From assembly GCF_001270495.1 (NCBI RefSeq), contig NZ_LGUR01000002.1:430927-494926 (forward strand): 64,000 nucleotides of DNA, in the 5' to 3' direction. How positions within the stretch are numbered: the first letter of the stretch is position 1; each line of letters opens with the position of its first letter. The stretch comes from Streptomyces viridochromogenes. GTDB taxonomy: Bacteria > Actinomycetota > Actinomycetes > Streptomycetales > Streptomycetaceae. A program made the translations under genes and the position numbers. Positions 51,195 to 60,118 of the stretch are shown here, piece after piece. The notes below the pieces were generated by a model, which searched no databases, had not been told where the DNA came from, and saw only the letters and a list, made by a program, of their open reading frames with translations.

Positions 51195-52700
51195 ATGCCC
51201 CAGAAGACACTGACGGACAGCGCCCGTGAGGGCGCCGTCGAGGCGCCGTCGGCGGCGGCCTCGACGAAGCGGTGGTGGATCCTCGCGATCATCGCCGTCG
51301 CACAGCTGATGGTGGTGCTGGACGCCACGATCGTGAACATCGCCCTGCCCTCGGCCCAGGCCGACCTCGGCTTCTCCGACGGCAGCCGGCAGTGGATCGT
51401 CACCGCCTACGCGCTGGCGTTCGCGTCCCTGCTGCTGCTCGGCGGCCGGATAGCGGACCTCTTCGGCCGCAAGCCCGCCTTCCTGGTCGGCGTCGTCGGC
51501 TTCGCGGGCGCGTCCGTACTGGGCGGCGCCGCGACCGGCTTCGAGATGCTGGTCATCGCGCGTGCTCTCCAGGGTGCCTTCGGCGCGCTGCTCGCACCCG
51601 CCGCGCTCTCGCTGCTCAACACGACGTTCACCGACGCCCGGGAGCGGGCCCGCGCGTTCAGCGTCTACGGTGCCATCGCCGGTGCCGGTGGCGCGGTGGG
51701 CCTGCTGCTCGGCGGTGTGCTGACCGACGCCCTCGACTGGCGCTGGACGCTGTACGTCAACGTGCCCATCGCGGCCCTCGCCTTCGTGGGCGGCTGGCTG
51801 CTGCTGAGCAACCACCGCGACGCCGTCGACTCCAAGCTGGACGTGCCGGGCACGATCCTGGTCGCCACCGGACTGTTCGCCGTGGTCTACGGCTTCTCCA
51901 ACGCCGAGACGCATGACTGGGGTTCGCCCGAGACCTGGGGCTTCCTGCTGGCCGGCGGCGTACTGCTGGCGGCGTTCGCCTGGTGGCAGACCCGGGCCGC
52001 GCACCCGCTGCTGCCGCTGCGGATCCTGCTCGACCGGGACCGCGCCGCCTCGTTCCTGACCGTGCTGATCACCGGCGCCGGAATGTTCGGCGTGTTCCTC
52101 TTCCTGACCTACTACCTCCAGATCAACCTGGGTTTCAGCCCGACGAAGACAGGGGTCGCGTTCCTGCCGATGGTCGCGGCGCTGATGGTGATGGCGCAGA
52201 TCGGCACCACAGTCCTGGTGCCGCGACTCGGCCCCAAGGTCGTCCTGCCGCTGGGCTTCGCGATCGCCACCGCCGGTATGGCCTGGCTGACCGGAATCGG
52301 CATCGGCTCGGACTACACGACCGCGGTACTGCCGCAGCTGATCATCGTCGGCGTCGGCCTCGGCATGGTCATGCCGCCCGCCATGCAGCTGGCCACCGGC
52401 GGGGTGGCGGCCGAGGACGCGGGTGTCGCCTCCGCCACGGTCAACGCGATGCAGCAGGTGGGCGGTTCGATCGGTACCGCGCTGCTCAACACGCTCGCCG
52501 CGAGCGCCGCGACGGACTACCTCGCCGGTCGTGACGCCACCAGCAAGCTGGTGCAAGCCCAGGCGACGATCGAGAGCTACACCACCGCCTTCTGGTGGTC
52601 GGCGGGCTTCTTCGCCGCCGGCGCCCTGATCGCCTTCGTGCTCTTCCGTCGCGGGGTGCCGCAGCAGGACGCGTCCGCCGCACCGGTCGTCCACATGTGA
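51195..52700 (+). CDS. DHA2-family MFS drug exporter (EmrB/QacA type)
   Basis: A 501-residue proton antiporter with 14 expected membrane helices. Motifs are LDATIVNIALPSAQADLGF (helix 1 motif D1), GRIADLFGRKPAF (motif A) and GAIAGAGGAVGLLLGGVLTD (motif C of exporters). A charged 25-residue N-terminus is cytoplasmic. It presumably expels a hydrophobic toxic compound. Two palindromic operators control it, yet no TetR gene is adjacent. A 22-bp-stem terminator follows. Confidence 0.93.
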   Translation: MPQKTLTDSAREGAVEAPSAAASTKRWWILAIIAVAQLMVVLDATIVNIALPSAQADLGFSDGSRQWIVTAYALAFASLLLLGGRIADLFGRKPAFLVGVVGFAGASVLGGAATGFEMLVIARALQGAFGALLAPAALSLLNTTFTDARERARAFSVYGAIAGAGGAVGLLLGGVLTDALDWRWTLYVNVPIAALAFVGGWLLLSNHRDAVDSKLDVPGTILVATGLFAVVYGFSNAETHDWGSPETWGFLLAGGVLLAAFAWWQTRAAHPLLPLRILLDRDRAASFLTVLITGAGMFGVFLFLTYYLQINLGFSPTKTGVAFLPMVAALMVMAQIGTTVLVPRLGPKVVLPLGFAIATAGMAWLTGIGIGSDYTTAVLPQLIIVGVGLGMVMPPAMQLATGGVAAEDAGVASATVNAMQQVGGSIGTALLNTLAASAATDYLAGRDATSKLVQAQATIESYTTAFWWSAGFFAAGALIAFVLFRRGVPQQDASAAPVVHM

Positions 52701-52733
52701 CCGTCCGCACCGACCGACCGACCGCCCGACCCA

Positions 52734-52785
52734 CCCGCGAAGAGGGGCCGCCGTCCACAGGGAGACGGCGGCCCCTCTTCGCGGG
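52734..52785 (+). terminator. strong terminator hairpin
   Basis: A perfect 22-bp stem (52734-52755 with 52764-52785), loop CACAGGGA, 34 bp after the exporter stop. Confidence 0.93.
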
Positions 52786-52868
52786 TTCGGGTACGGCGCT
52801 CGCGTCGTGACGGCGGCGCACAGGAGCTGTTTCCGTTGCCCCGACCGGGAATCGGGTACCGGGGTCGT

Positions 52869-53876
52869 ATGCGAATCAGCGTCGTGGATGTGGGGTCGAA
52901 CACGGTCCGGTTGGTCGTGGCTGATGCGGAGGGCGGAGCTCCACTGCCGGTCCATACCGCCAAGTGGCGACTGAGGCTGTCGGAGCAGGTCAGACCCGGG
53001 GAGGCCGTTCCCGAGGAAGCCGTCGAGCGGCTGGTGCACGCGGTCGCGGCGGCGGACCGGACCGCGCTGCGGTGGGGCGCGACCGCTCCCCTGGCCTTCG
53101 CGACCGCCGTGGTGCGCGCCGCCCCGAACCGCCGGGACGTGCTGCGCGCCGTGCGGACGCGGACGGGGGTGCCGCTGTGCACCTTGCCGGGCGAGGTGGA
53201 GGCCGAGCTGACGTTTCTCGGAGCGCGACGGTGGATGGGCTGGCGGTCGGGGCCGCTCGCACTGCTGGACATCGGCGGCGGCTCGCTCGAAGTGGCCTTC
53301 GGGCGCGGCCGGTTACCCGACTTCGTGGCGTCGCTGCCGCTCGGCGCGGCACGGCTGACCCATGAGTTCCTCGACGGCGAGGACCCGCCGACGACCGCGG
53401 GGGTACGCGCCCTGCGCCGCAAGGTCCGCCACCAACTGCGGGACGTGGCGGCCCGGATCCGCTGGGAGGGACCACGCACGGCGGCGGCCACCTCACGTAC
53501 GTTCCAGCAGCTGGGCCGGTTGTGCGGGGCCGCGGCCGGGCGTCACGGGCCGTTCGTGGAACGGCAGTTGGCGCGCTCGGACCTGCGCGAGGCCGTCGAC
53601 CGCCTCTCCGCGCTGACCGCCTCCGAACGCGCCCTGCTCCCCGGCATCTCCGCGCCGCGCGCCGCACAGAGCCTGGCCGGCGCGGTGGTGGCACACACCT
53701 CGATGAAGCTGACCGGGCTCCGCGCGGTCACGATCTGCCCGTGGGCGATCCGCGAAGGGATCATGCTGCGGCACATAGAGGACGGCGCCGGCTGGTGGGC
53801 GGAGGTGTCGCGCCCTGAGGAGGAGAGCACTCCACCCGAGCCGGTGCCGCTGAGGATCGCGCAGGCGAACAACTGA
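52869..53876 (+). CDS. Ppx/GppA-family phosphatase
   Basis: A 335-residue exopolyphosphatase/pppGpp phosphatase-like protein of the actinobacterial short form. ASKHA-fold motifs are VVDVGSNTVRLVV (phosphate loop 1), a PGEVEAELTFLGA segment with the catalytic Glu, and LLDIGGGSLEVAF (phosphate loop 2). It lacks the C-terminal HD domain of the E. coli enzymes. Codon 149 is TTA (53313-53315), so expression may need bldA tRNA. The ATG at 52869 has a poor ribosome site. Confidence 0.88.
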   Translation: MRISVVDVGSNTVRLVVADAEGGAPLPVHTAKWRLRLSEQVRPGEAVPEEAVERLVHAVAAADRTALRWGATAPLAFATAVVRAAPNRRDVLRAVRTRTGVPLCTLPGEVEAELTFLGARRWMGWRSGPLALLDIGGGSLEVAFGRGRLPDFVASLPLGAARLTHEFLDGEDPPTTAGVRALRRKVRHQLRDVAARIRWEGPRTAAATSRTFQQLGRLCGAAAGRHGPFVERQLARSDLREAVDRLSALTASERALLPGISAPRAAQSLAGAVVAHTSMKLTGLRAVTICPWAIREGIMLRHIEDGAGWWAEVSRPEEESTPPEPVPLRIAQANN

Positions 53877-54101
53877 GCACCACCGACGGCACCGCGGAGT
53901 CCGCCGAGCGAAGGAGGAGTTCGAGGGCGAGTGACGTGGCCTGACCAGGCCTGACCGGGCTGGGCCTGCCTGACCGTCCCCCACGGGCCTCCGCCCGAGG
54001 CACCGGCCAGGTACTGCCGGCCCGGCCATGGCCCAGCCGGTCCGGTACGAGCGCAACACACGCGCGCGGGTGCACAGGCGCCCCACGGGTACTCGGCAGC
54101 C

Positions 54102-55133
54102 ATGGCACACGACGCCCCGGGGGCACACGACGGCGAAGGACCGCGGCTGCCGTCCGCGCGCGGCCCCGTGTCCGCTTCCGTCGCGGAGTACCTGCGGGGC
54201 ACGGGCGCACCGCCCGGCAGCCAGGACGTCGCGGGCGCGCCCGTCTACGGCGACGATCTCCAGCTGGCCCTCTATCTCTGCTACGAACTGCACTACCGCG
54301 GATTCGCGGGGGTGCCCGAGGCCCTTGAGTGGGACCCGGACCTGCTGCGCGTCCGCGCGGCGCTGGAGCACCGCTTTCTCACCGCCCTGCGCGCGGACGT
54401 GCCCGTCCACGACAGCGTCGACGACGCGCTGGCCGACCTCCTCGTCGAACCCGTCGACGGCACCGGCGTCAGCCACCATCTCTCCGCCGAGGGCGAGTTG
54501 TGGCAGGTGCGCGAGTACGCGGCCCAGCGCTCCCTGTACCACCTCAAGGAGGCGGACCCGCACGCCTGGGTACTGCCCCGGCTGTGGGGCAGGGCCAAGT
54601 CCGGCATGGCGGCGGTGGAGTTCGACGAGTACGGCGGCGGCCGCACCGACCGCATCCACGCACGCCTCTTCGCCGACCTGATGGCGGACCTGGGCCTGGA
54701 CACGACGTACGGGCACTATCTCGACGAGGGGGCCGCGGAAGCCCTGGCCACGGTCAACCTGATGTCCCTGCTCGGACTGCACCGGGCGCTGCGCGGAGCG
54801 CTCGTCGGCCATTTCGCGGCGGTGGAGATCACCTCGTCGCCGGCCTCCCGACGGCTGGCCGAGGCGATGCGCCGCACGGGCGCCGGGCCCGCCGCCGAGC
54901 ACTTCTACGACGAGCATGTCGAGGCGGACGCGGTGCACGAGCAGGTCGTACGGCACGACGTCATCGGGGGTCTGCTCGCCGAGGAACCGCATCTCGCTCC
55001 CGACGTCGCCTTCGGAATCGACGTCACCGGATATCTGGAGGACCGCTTCGCCGACCGGCTGCTGGGCGCCTGGCGCGCGGGACGGACGTCGCTCCACACG
55101 CCCCCGCGATCCGAAATACCCCTTAGTTCCTGA
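54102..55133 (+). CDS. iron-containing redox enzyme (heme-oxygenase-like diiron/HDO family)
   Basis: A 343-residue helical protein. YLCYELHYRGFAGV near residue 60 and HFYDEHVEADAVHEQ near residue 270 supply the Glu/His ligands of a heme-oxygenase-like diiron fold. The family includes oxidases and oxygenases of diverse substrates. It abuts the methyltransferase gene (stop TGA directly followed by ATG) and a CDGSH iron-sulfur protein, forming a three-gene operon. Confidence 0.82.
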   Translation: MAHDAPGAHDGEGPRLPSARGPVSASVAEYLRGTGAPPGSQDVAGAPVYGDDLQLALYLCYELHYRGFAGVPEALEWDPDLLRVRAALEHRFLTALRADVPVHDSVDDALADLLVEPVDGTGVSHHLSAEGELWQVREYAAQRSLYHLKEADPHAWVLPRLWGRAKSGMAAVEFDEYGGGRTDRIHARLFADLMADLGLDTTYGHYLDEGAAEALATVNLMSLLGLHRALRGALVGHFAAVEITSSPASRRLAEAMRRTGAGPAAEHFYDEHVEADAVHEQVVRHDVIGGLLAEEPHLAPDVAFGIDVTGYLEDRFADRLLGAWRAGRTSLHTPPRSEIPLSS

Positions 55134-55808
55134 ATGCCCGGGTACCCGGGGCTGGTGAAAACACTGGTACCACCGGGCGTGTACACCCCTCAGGAGGACA
55201 CCGACCTGCTGGTCGGGGCCCTGCGTGACGAACCGCTGCCGGACGGCGCGGACGTCCTCGACGTGGGGACCGGCTCGGGCGCGCTGGCCATCGAGGCCGC
55301 CCGGCGCGGCACGCGGGTGACCGCGGTGGACGTGTCCTGGCGCGCGGTGTGCACGGCACGGCTGAACGCCCGGCTGGCCCGGCTCCCGGTCCGCATCCGG
55401 CACGGCAACCTCTTCGCCCCGGTGCGGGGGCAGTCCTTCGACCTCATCCTGGCCAATCCGCCGTATGTGCCCACGCCGGGCACGGACCACGTGCCGCGCG
55501 GTGCCGCCCGGTCCTGGGACGCGGGCCGGGACGGCCGGCTCGTCCTCGACCGGATCTGCCGGGAGGCTCCCGCCCTGCTGCGTCCCGGCGGTGTCCTCCT
55601 GGTCGTGCACTCGTCGCTCAGCTGCCCCGACCGGACGCTGGCGCATCTGCGCGGGTCGGGCTTGAAGGCATCCGTGACGCGGCGCCGCGTGATCCCGTTC
55701 GGGCCCGTGCTGCGGTCGCGGGAGGGGTGGCTGCGGGAGCGCAGTCTGGTGGCGGGCCGGGATCAGAAGGAAGAGCTGGTGGTCGTTCGTGCCGAAGTCC
55801 CCGTCTGA
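55134..55808 (+). CDS. HemK/MTQ2-like class I methyltransferase
   Basis: A 224-residue SAM-dependent methyltransferase. VLDVGTGSGALAIEAARRG is motif I, ANPPYVP is the NPPY motif of N-methyltransferases acting on amide or exocyclic amino groups, and YTPQEDT is typical of the HemK2 subgroup. The ATG at 55134 abuts the upstream stop; a GTG at 55155 is an alternative. It overlaps the CDGSH gene by 20 bp. The substrate (protein Gln, small molecule) is not known. Confidence 0.85.
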   Translation: MPGYPGLVKTLVPPGVYTPQEDTDLLVGALRDEPLPDGADVLDVGTGSGALAIEAARRGTRVTAVDVSWRAVCTARLNARLARLPVRIRHGNLFAPVRGQSFDLILANPPYVPTPGTDHVPRGAARSWDAGRDGRLVLDRICREAPALLRPGGVLLVVHSSLSCPDRTLAHLRGSGLKASVTRRRVIPFGPVLRSREGWLRERSLVAGRDQKEELVVVRAEVPV

Positions 55809-55995
55809 CGAACCGCGCCGGATCAAGGTCCAGCGCCAGGGCCCTGTCCTGGTGGAGGGGCCGGTCGAGGTGGAGCTGGAGGACGGCACGATCGTCGTCT
55901 CCGACCGCTTCCGCGTCGCCCTGTGCACCTGCCGTCGCAGCCGTCGCTATCCCTGGTGCGACACCAGCCATCGCGACCGGACCAAGGATCGGTGA
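55789..55995 (+). CDS. CDGSH-type [2Fe-2S] protein
   Basis: A 68-residue protein. Cluster ligands are C46, C48, C57 and H61 in CTCRRSRRYPWCDTSH, the bacterial CDGSH pattern with Thr for Gly. It likely passes electrons to the iron redox enzyme of the same operon. It starts with GTG inside the upstream gene. Confidence 0.9.
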   Translation: MPKSPSDEPRRIKVQRQGPVLVEGPVEVELEDGTIVVSDRFRVALCTCRRSRRYPWCDTSHRDRTKDR

Positions 55996-56153
55996 GGCGG
56001 CCGGACGAAGAGTCAGACGACAAGTCAACCGTTACCGGCGGAATTCACCAGGTCGAGTGAACCAGATCTTGCACGCGGCACCGCAGGGATGCTCACGCCC
56101 GCCTCCGGGTAACAACCCTGATCAAATGCGCCCCCTGCCGAGGTGGAGCGGAC

Positions 56154-56567
56154 ATGACGCCGGACGCCGACGACCGCGCCCCCCATCCGACGGAGAGTAT
56201 GGCCGCGGACTCTTCCCGGCCCGTGCCGCCGCCGGCGAACGCCCATGCCCGCACCCGGAGATGCGGCCCGTTCACGGTGGTGGAGGTCCTGGGTGAGGTC
56301 GATCTGGCGACGGCGGCGCTGGTCGCCGAGCATCTGGACGCGGCGACGGGGCGGCCGGAGCCGGATGTGCTGGTCGATCTGCGAGGGGTCGACTTCTTCG
56401 ACTGCTCGGGGCTGCGCGTCCTGTGCCGGGCCGAGACCCGCGCCCGGGACCGCGGCGGGCGCCTGCGGGTCGTGTCCGACGCCCAGCGGTTGCGGCGGCT
56501 GTTGCGCGGGGCGGGCCTGCTGGGTCGCTTCCCGCCCTTGCCCGGAGTCCCCGGGGAAGACGAATGA
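56154..56567 (+). CDS. STAS-domain anti-sigma factor antagonist
   Basis: A 137-residue protein with an unstructured N-terminus of about 35 residues and a STAS domain. The phosphorylatable Ser is in FFDCSGLRVL. It would bind an anti-sigma kinase when dephosphorylated, and the two PP2C proteins of this window are possible partners. The ribosome site is GGTGGAG before the ATG. The gene stands alone; its stop lies inside a hairpin. Confidence 0.9.
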   Translation: MTPDADDRAPHPTESMAADSSRPVPPPANAHARTRRCGPFTVVEVLGEVDLATAALVAEHLDAATGRPEPDVLVDLRGVDFFDCSGLRVLCRAETRARDRGGRLRVVSDAQRLRRLLRGAGLLGRFPPLPGVPGEDE

Positions 56568-56676
56568 TCCCGCCGGAATCGTCCGAGGCGGGATCATTGC
56601 CGTGACAATCCGGGATCCGAAGGATCCCGGAGCGTTACGAGGTGTCGGCCGGGCGGCCCCACTCCGCCCGGCCGAC
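56563..56676. terminator. three stacked hairpins between STAS and inhibitor genes
   Basis: Stem 1: AATGATCCCGCC (56563-56574) with 56587-56598. Stem 2: TCCGGGATCC (56609-56618) with 56622-56631, loop GAA. Stem 3: GTCGGCCGGGCGG (56644-56656) with 56664-56676. All are perfect and would block transcription from both sides. Confidence 0.85.
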
Positions 56677-56771
56677 CCCCGGTGCGAGATCGCAAGAGGC
56701 CCCTCGGCACGGCTCGCACTCCCCATCCGCGAGCCTCTGCCGAACTGCACGGGGACCGCGCGATCCCGGTC

Positions 56772-57206
56772 CTAGAACGCGAAGAGGCTTGTCCCGTAGG
56801 AGCCCTTCACGCACTCGTTGCTGAAGGTGCGCTCATAGGAGACGCGTTGGCCCTGCCAGACCCCTTCGACCGTGACGATCACGGGGTCGTACTGCTTGGT
56901 GCACAGCACGCCGTCTCTACTCCTCAGGGCATCGAAGTTCCCGGCCACACTGCGCAGTTCGACGCACGCGGAGGCGGCGTCGGGATGGGTACCGGAGGGC
57001 GTCGGAGCGCAGCTCAGGGTGACGGCGCGCACCGGGGTCGTGAGGGTGGCGCTGTCGCCGTGGGCCAGGGTGAGCACCAGCGCCGAGGGGGCGTAGAGAG
57101 AGGCGAGGGCGGCGTCCGGGGCGGCGAGGGCGGATCCGGTCAGGGGTCCGCAGACGGCGGTGGCCGTGAGAGCGAGGGTCGCTGCCCAGCGCGCGGTGTT
57201 CCGCAT
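56772..57206 (-). CDS. subtilisin-inhibitor-like (SSI/STI) protease inhibitor, trypsin type
   Basis: A 144-residue secreted inhibitor. A signal peptide covers about 1-29. The mature part begins near [12 protein letters not shown], the typical SSI start, has four Cys in two disulfides, and ends [20 protein letters not shown] as in the family. The reactive-site loop VLCTKQYDP has Lys at P1 (K104-Q105), predicting inhibition of trypsin-like proteases; SSI itself has Met. The second ATG (57206) is used because GGAAGG is nine bases before it and touches the first ATG. Confidence 0.93.
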   Translation of the reverse strand: MRNTARWAATLALTATAVCGPLTGSALAAPDAALASLYAPSALVLTLAHGDSATLTTPVRAVTLSCAPTPSGTHPDAASACVELRSVAGNFDALRSRDGVLCTKQYDPVIVTVEGVWQGQRVSYERTFSNECVKGSYGTSLFAF

Positions 57207-57530
57207 TGTGTGCATCCTTCCGCTTGATTCGGGGGTGTGTCGGCTCCGACGCGATCGGTGCCGGAGCGACGAGCGGGAGTCTGCCGAGTCCGCCGCCGAA
57301 ACTCACATCGACACCACGTGTTTCAGTAACCTTGCGTGTTGAATCAGTGGCGTGAAGTAACGGAGTTCGAACGTTCCAACGCCGGAAGTTGGCGGTTCTT
57401 GATCGTTCCAAGACGCCGAGTGGCCGGATTGCGCACGCTCATTAATAGGCCTGAAACATTCCGGTTGGGCCGTCGGTCGACCCGCCCGGACCCCCTTGTG
57501 TTCATGGAAGAACGGAGTAATCGTCATTAC
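57207..57530. other. divergent regulatory region, no gene seen
   Basis: 324 bp between the inhibitor and the unknown gene, notably AT-richer than the flanks. It has the palindrome GTTCGAAC (57367 region) and an imperfect repeat CCAAC/GTTGG. No paired -35/-10 boxes stand out. Confidence 0.4.
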
Positions 57531-58082
57531 ATGATTACCAGCGAGCAACGAGAGAAGCTGCGCGGCTGGTTCGCCGGCCGCCTGCCCGACGACCTCTTCG
57601 AGGAGCTGACCGAGGTGACGGTCGACCGCGAGGAGATCACCGTGATCGGCCGCATCCCCGCACCCCACCTGGCCGAGGGCGCCCCGGCCGCCGAGCGAGA
57701 AGCGGCCGTGGAGGGCCGGATCCAGGAGTTCCGGGAGCGCACCCGGGACACCCGGATCGGAGTGGCCCGCGACGCCGAACACCGGTTCCGCCGCAAGGTC
57801 TCCTGGGGTGTGGAGTGCGGTGCGGAGCGTGCCCTGTTCACACATGTGGCCGCGCCTGTGATGACCCGGCTGCGCCAGCCCGAGCGTCAGGTCCTCGACA
57901 CCCTGATCGCCGGCGGGGTCGCCCGCAGCCGCAGTGAGGCCCTGGCCTGGTGCGTACGACTGGTCCAGCGGCACACCGACGACTGGCTCACCGAGCTGCG
58001 CGAGTCCCTGGAGAACGTGCAGCGGGTGCGGGCGCAAGGGCCGGACGCGGAGCCGGAGGAGGCTCCCCAGGACAACGAGTGA
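57531..58082 (+). CDS. unknown protein with possible ribbon-helix-helix-like C-terminal segment
   Basis: A 183-residue protein I cannot name. Residues 1-55 are an acidic helix-strand region (REKLRGWFAGRLPDDLFEELTEVTVDREEITVIGRI), 65-105 a charged coiled helix, and 110-165 a section with QVLDTLIAGGVARSRSEALAWCVRLV that resembles the helix-turn part of CopG/RHH proteins. The C-terminus is acidic. ATG at 57531 or 57504 are both possible. It is divergent from the SSI inhibitor. Confidence 0.65.
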   Translation: MITSEQREKLRGWFAGRLPDDLFEELTEVTVDREEITVIGRIPAPHLAEGAPAAEREAAVEGRIQEFRERTRDTRIGVARDAEHRFRRKVSWGVECGAERALFTHVAAPVMTRLRQPERQVLDTLIAGGVARSRSEALAWCVRLVQRHTDDWLTELRESLENVQRVRAQGPDAEPEEAPQDNE

Positions 58083-58277
58083 TGGAGGTTTCGTCCACTC
58101 ACGGCACCGAAGATGGATGAACCGTCCTCTGGTGCGGATCTTGTGCGACGCCGTACCGTCTGCTGATCCCTGAGAGGACGGCATCCGCACTGCCCGCACA
58201 CCCCAGCGGCAGACACCGCCGTCGGCCCCGCCGCGCCACAACGCGCTCCATCGCCCCGCCCACGCTGGAGCCTTCCT

Positions 58278-59906
58278 GTGCCCCCACAGTCACCACAGCC
58301 TCCTCAGCCACCACAGTCCCCACAGCCCGAACTCCCCTCCCCCGCTCCCTCCTTGACCGAGGTCGAGAGCCACGGCGTCGACCGCATCCCCGACGCCGAG
58401 CGCAGCGCGACCCCGCTGGACCTGTTCCGCCTGGCCTTCGGCGGCGCCAACACCTTCTCCACCTGCCTCCTGGGCGCCTTCCCGATCCTGTTCGGCCTCT
58501 CCTTCTGGCAGGGCCTCGCGGCCACGCTCCTCGGGGTCGTCGCGGGCGCGCTGATCCTGTGCCCCATGGCGGTGTTCGGACCGGTCTACGGCACCAACAA
58601 CGCCGTCTCGTCCTCCGCGCACCTCGGTGTGCACGGCCGCGTGGTCGGCTCGTTCCTGTCCCTGCTGACGGCCGTCGCGTTCTTCTCCATCTCGGTGTGG
58701 AGCTCCGGCGACGCCCTGGTCGGCGGCGCGCACCGGCTCTTCGGCCTGACCCGCGGCACCCTGTCCTACGTCGTCGCGTACGCCCTGTTCGCCGGCCTGG
58801 TCCTCGCGGTGTGCGTGTACGGCTTCCGTTTCATGCTGTTCGTCAACAAGATCGCCGTGCCCTCGGCGAGCGTGCTCTTCCTGATCGGCGTGATCGCCTT
58901 CGCCGGCGACTTCGACCCGTCGTACGCGGGCGTCTTCACGGACTCCGCGGACGCGGCGACCCGGTCGCTGTTCTGGCCGTCTTTCATCGGCGCGGCCCTG
59001 ATCGTGCTCTCCAACCCCGTCTCGTTCGGGGCGTTCCTCGGCGACTGGTCGCGCTACATCCCGGCGGGCACGCCGCGCCGCAGGGTGATCGGCGCCGCGT
59101 TCCTGTCGCAGCTCGCGACGCTGCTGCCGTTCGTCCTCGGCCTGGCGACGGCGAGCATCATCGCCACGAAGGTTCCGGAGTACGTCGATCCGGCGGCACC
59201 CGACTTCGTGGGCGGGCTGCTGGCGATCTCACCGGGCTGGTACTTCCTGCCGGTGTGTCTGCTGGCGCTGATCGGCGGCATGGCGACGGGGACGACCGCG
59301 TTGTACGGGACCGGGCTCGACTTCTCCTCGGTGTTCCCGCGGCTGTCGCGGGTGCAGGCGACGCTGCTGGTCGGCGCGTTGTCGATCGCGTTCATCTTCG
59401 TCGGACGGTTCGGCCTCGACCTCGTGCGGTCGATCTCGACCTTCGCGACCATGATCATCACCTGCACCACGCCGTGGATGGTCGTGATGATGCTGGGCTA
59501 CTGGACCCGACGCGGCTGGTACGACCCCGACGCCCTGCAGGTCTTCAACCGCCGTCAGCGCGGCGGCCGTTACTGGTTCGCGCACGGCTGGAACTGGCGG
59601 GGCATGACCGCCTGGTGGGTGGCGGCGCTGATCGGCGTGCTGTTCACCAACATCCCGGGCCAGTTCGTCGGCCCGCTGGGCGGTCTCGCGAACGGGGTGG
59701 ACATCAGCCTGCCGTTGTCGCTGGCCGTCGCCGCCGTCCTGTTCCTGACGCTGCTACGGCTGTTCCCCGAGCCTCGGGCGGTGTACGGGCCGCAGGGTGC
59801 GCGGCTGGTCCGTACCGTAGACGTACCGGTGCCGGCGATCACCGGCCCCGGTGCGAAGGCCGACGGCGAGGCGTTGCCAGACCCGTCCGCCACGTTGCGG
59901 TCCTGA
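58278..59906 (+). CDS. NCS1-family (purine-cytosine permease-like) transporter
   Basis: A 542-residue permease with 12 expected membrane helices. The N-terminus has a Pro/Gln/Ser repeat tail (PPQSPQPPQPPQSPQP). FRLAFGGANTFSTCLLGAFP and FGPVYGTNNAVSSSAHLG are NCS1 signatures, and SFGAFLGDWSRYIP is common to codB/pyp-type members. It is the first gene of an operon with an alpha-hydroxyacid oxidase and a dehydrogenase. Its substrate could be a nucleobase, allantoin-like compound or another heterocycle. The GTG at 58278 has GGAG nine bases upstream. Confidence 0.87.
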   Translation: MPPQSPQPPQPPQSPQPELPSPAPSLTEVESHGVDRIPDAERSATPLDLFRLAFGGANTFSTCLLGAFPILFGLSFWQGLAATLLGVVAGALILCPMAVFGPVYGTNNAVSSSAHLGVHGRVVGSFLSLLTAVAFFSISVWSSGDALVGGAHRLFGLTRGTLSYVVAYALFAGLVLAVCVYGFRFMLFVNKIAVPSASVLFLIGVIAFAGDFDPSYAGVFTDSADAATRSLFWPSFIGAALIVLSNPVSFGAFLGDWSRYIPAGTPRRRVIGAAFLSQLATLLPFVLGLATASIIATKVPEYVDPAAPDFVGGLLAISPGWYFLPVCLLALIGGMATGTTALYGTGLDFSSVFPRLSRVQATLLVGALSIAFIFVGRFGLDLVRSISTFATMIITCTTPWMVVMMLGYWTRRGWYDPDALQVFNRRQRGGRYWFAHGWNWRGMTAWWVAALIGVLFTNIPGQFVGPLGGLANGVDISLPLSLAVAAVLFLTLLRLFPEPRAVYGPQGARLVRTVDVPVPAITGPGAKADGEALPDPSATLRS

Positions 59907-60118
59907 CCGACTTCGTACTGATGGCAGGGGCGTAGGCGTGGGACGAGGTGCGGGCGGCGGTCAAGGAGAACAGCGGCGTCCGGCCGCCGCTCACCACGGC
60001 GACGAGCCCTGGGGGGACATGCGTCCCGCACAAAGGCGGTGGCCGCCCCCTGATCCACTCGCCCGCCTACCGGTCGGTATGGTCGGCGTACTGCGCGTTC
60101 TCAGCGACGAGAGGCGGG

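Noticed and set aside
51159..53039. Long minus-strand frame spanning the exporter, its terminator and ppx
   Set aside because: Crosses a 22-bp terminator hairpin and two real genes; shadow composition.
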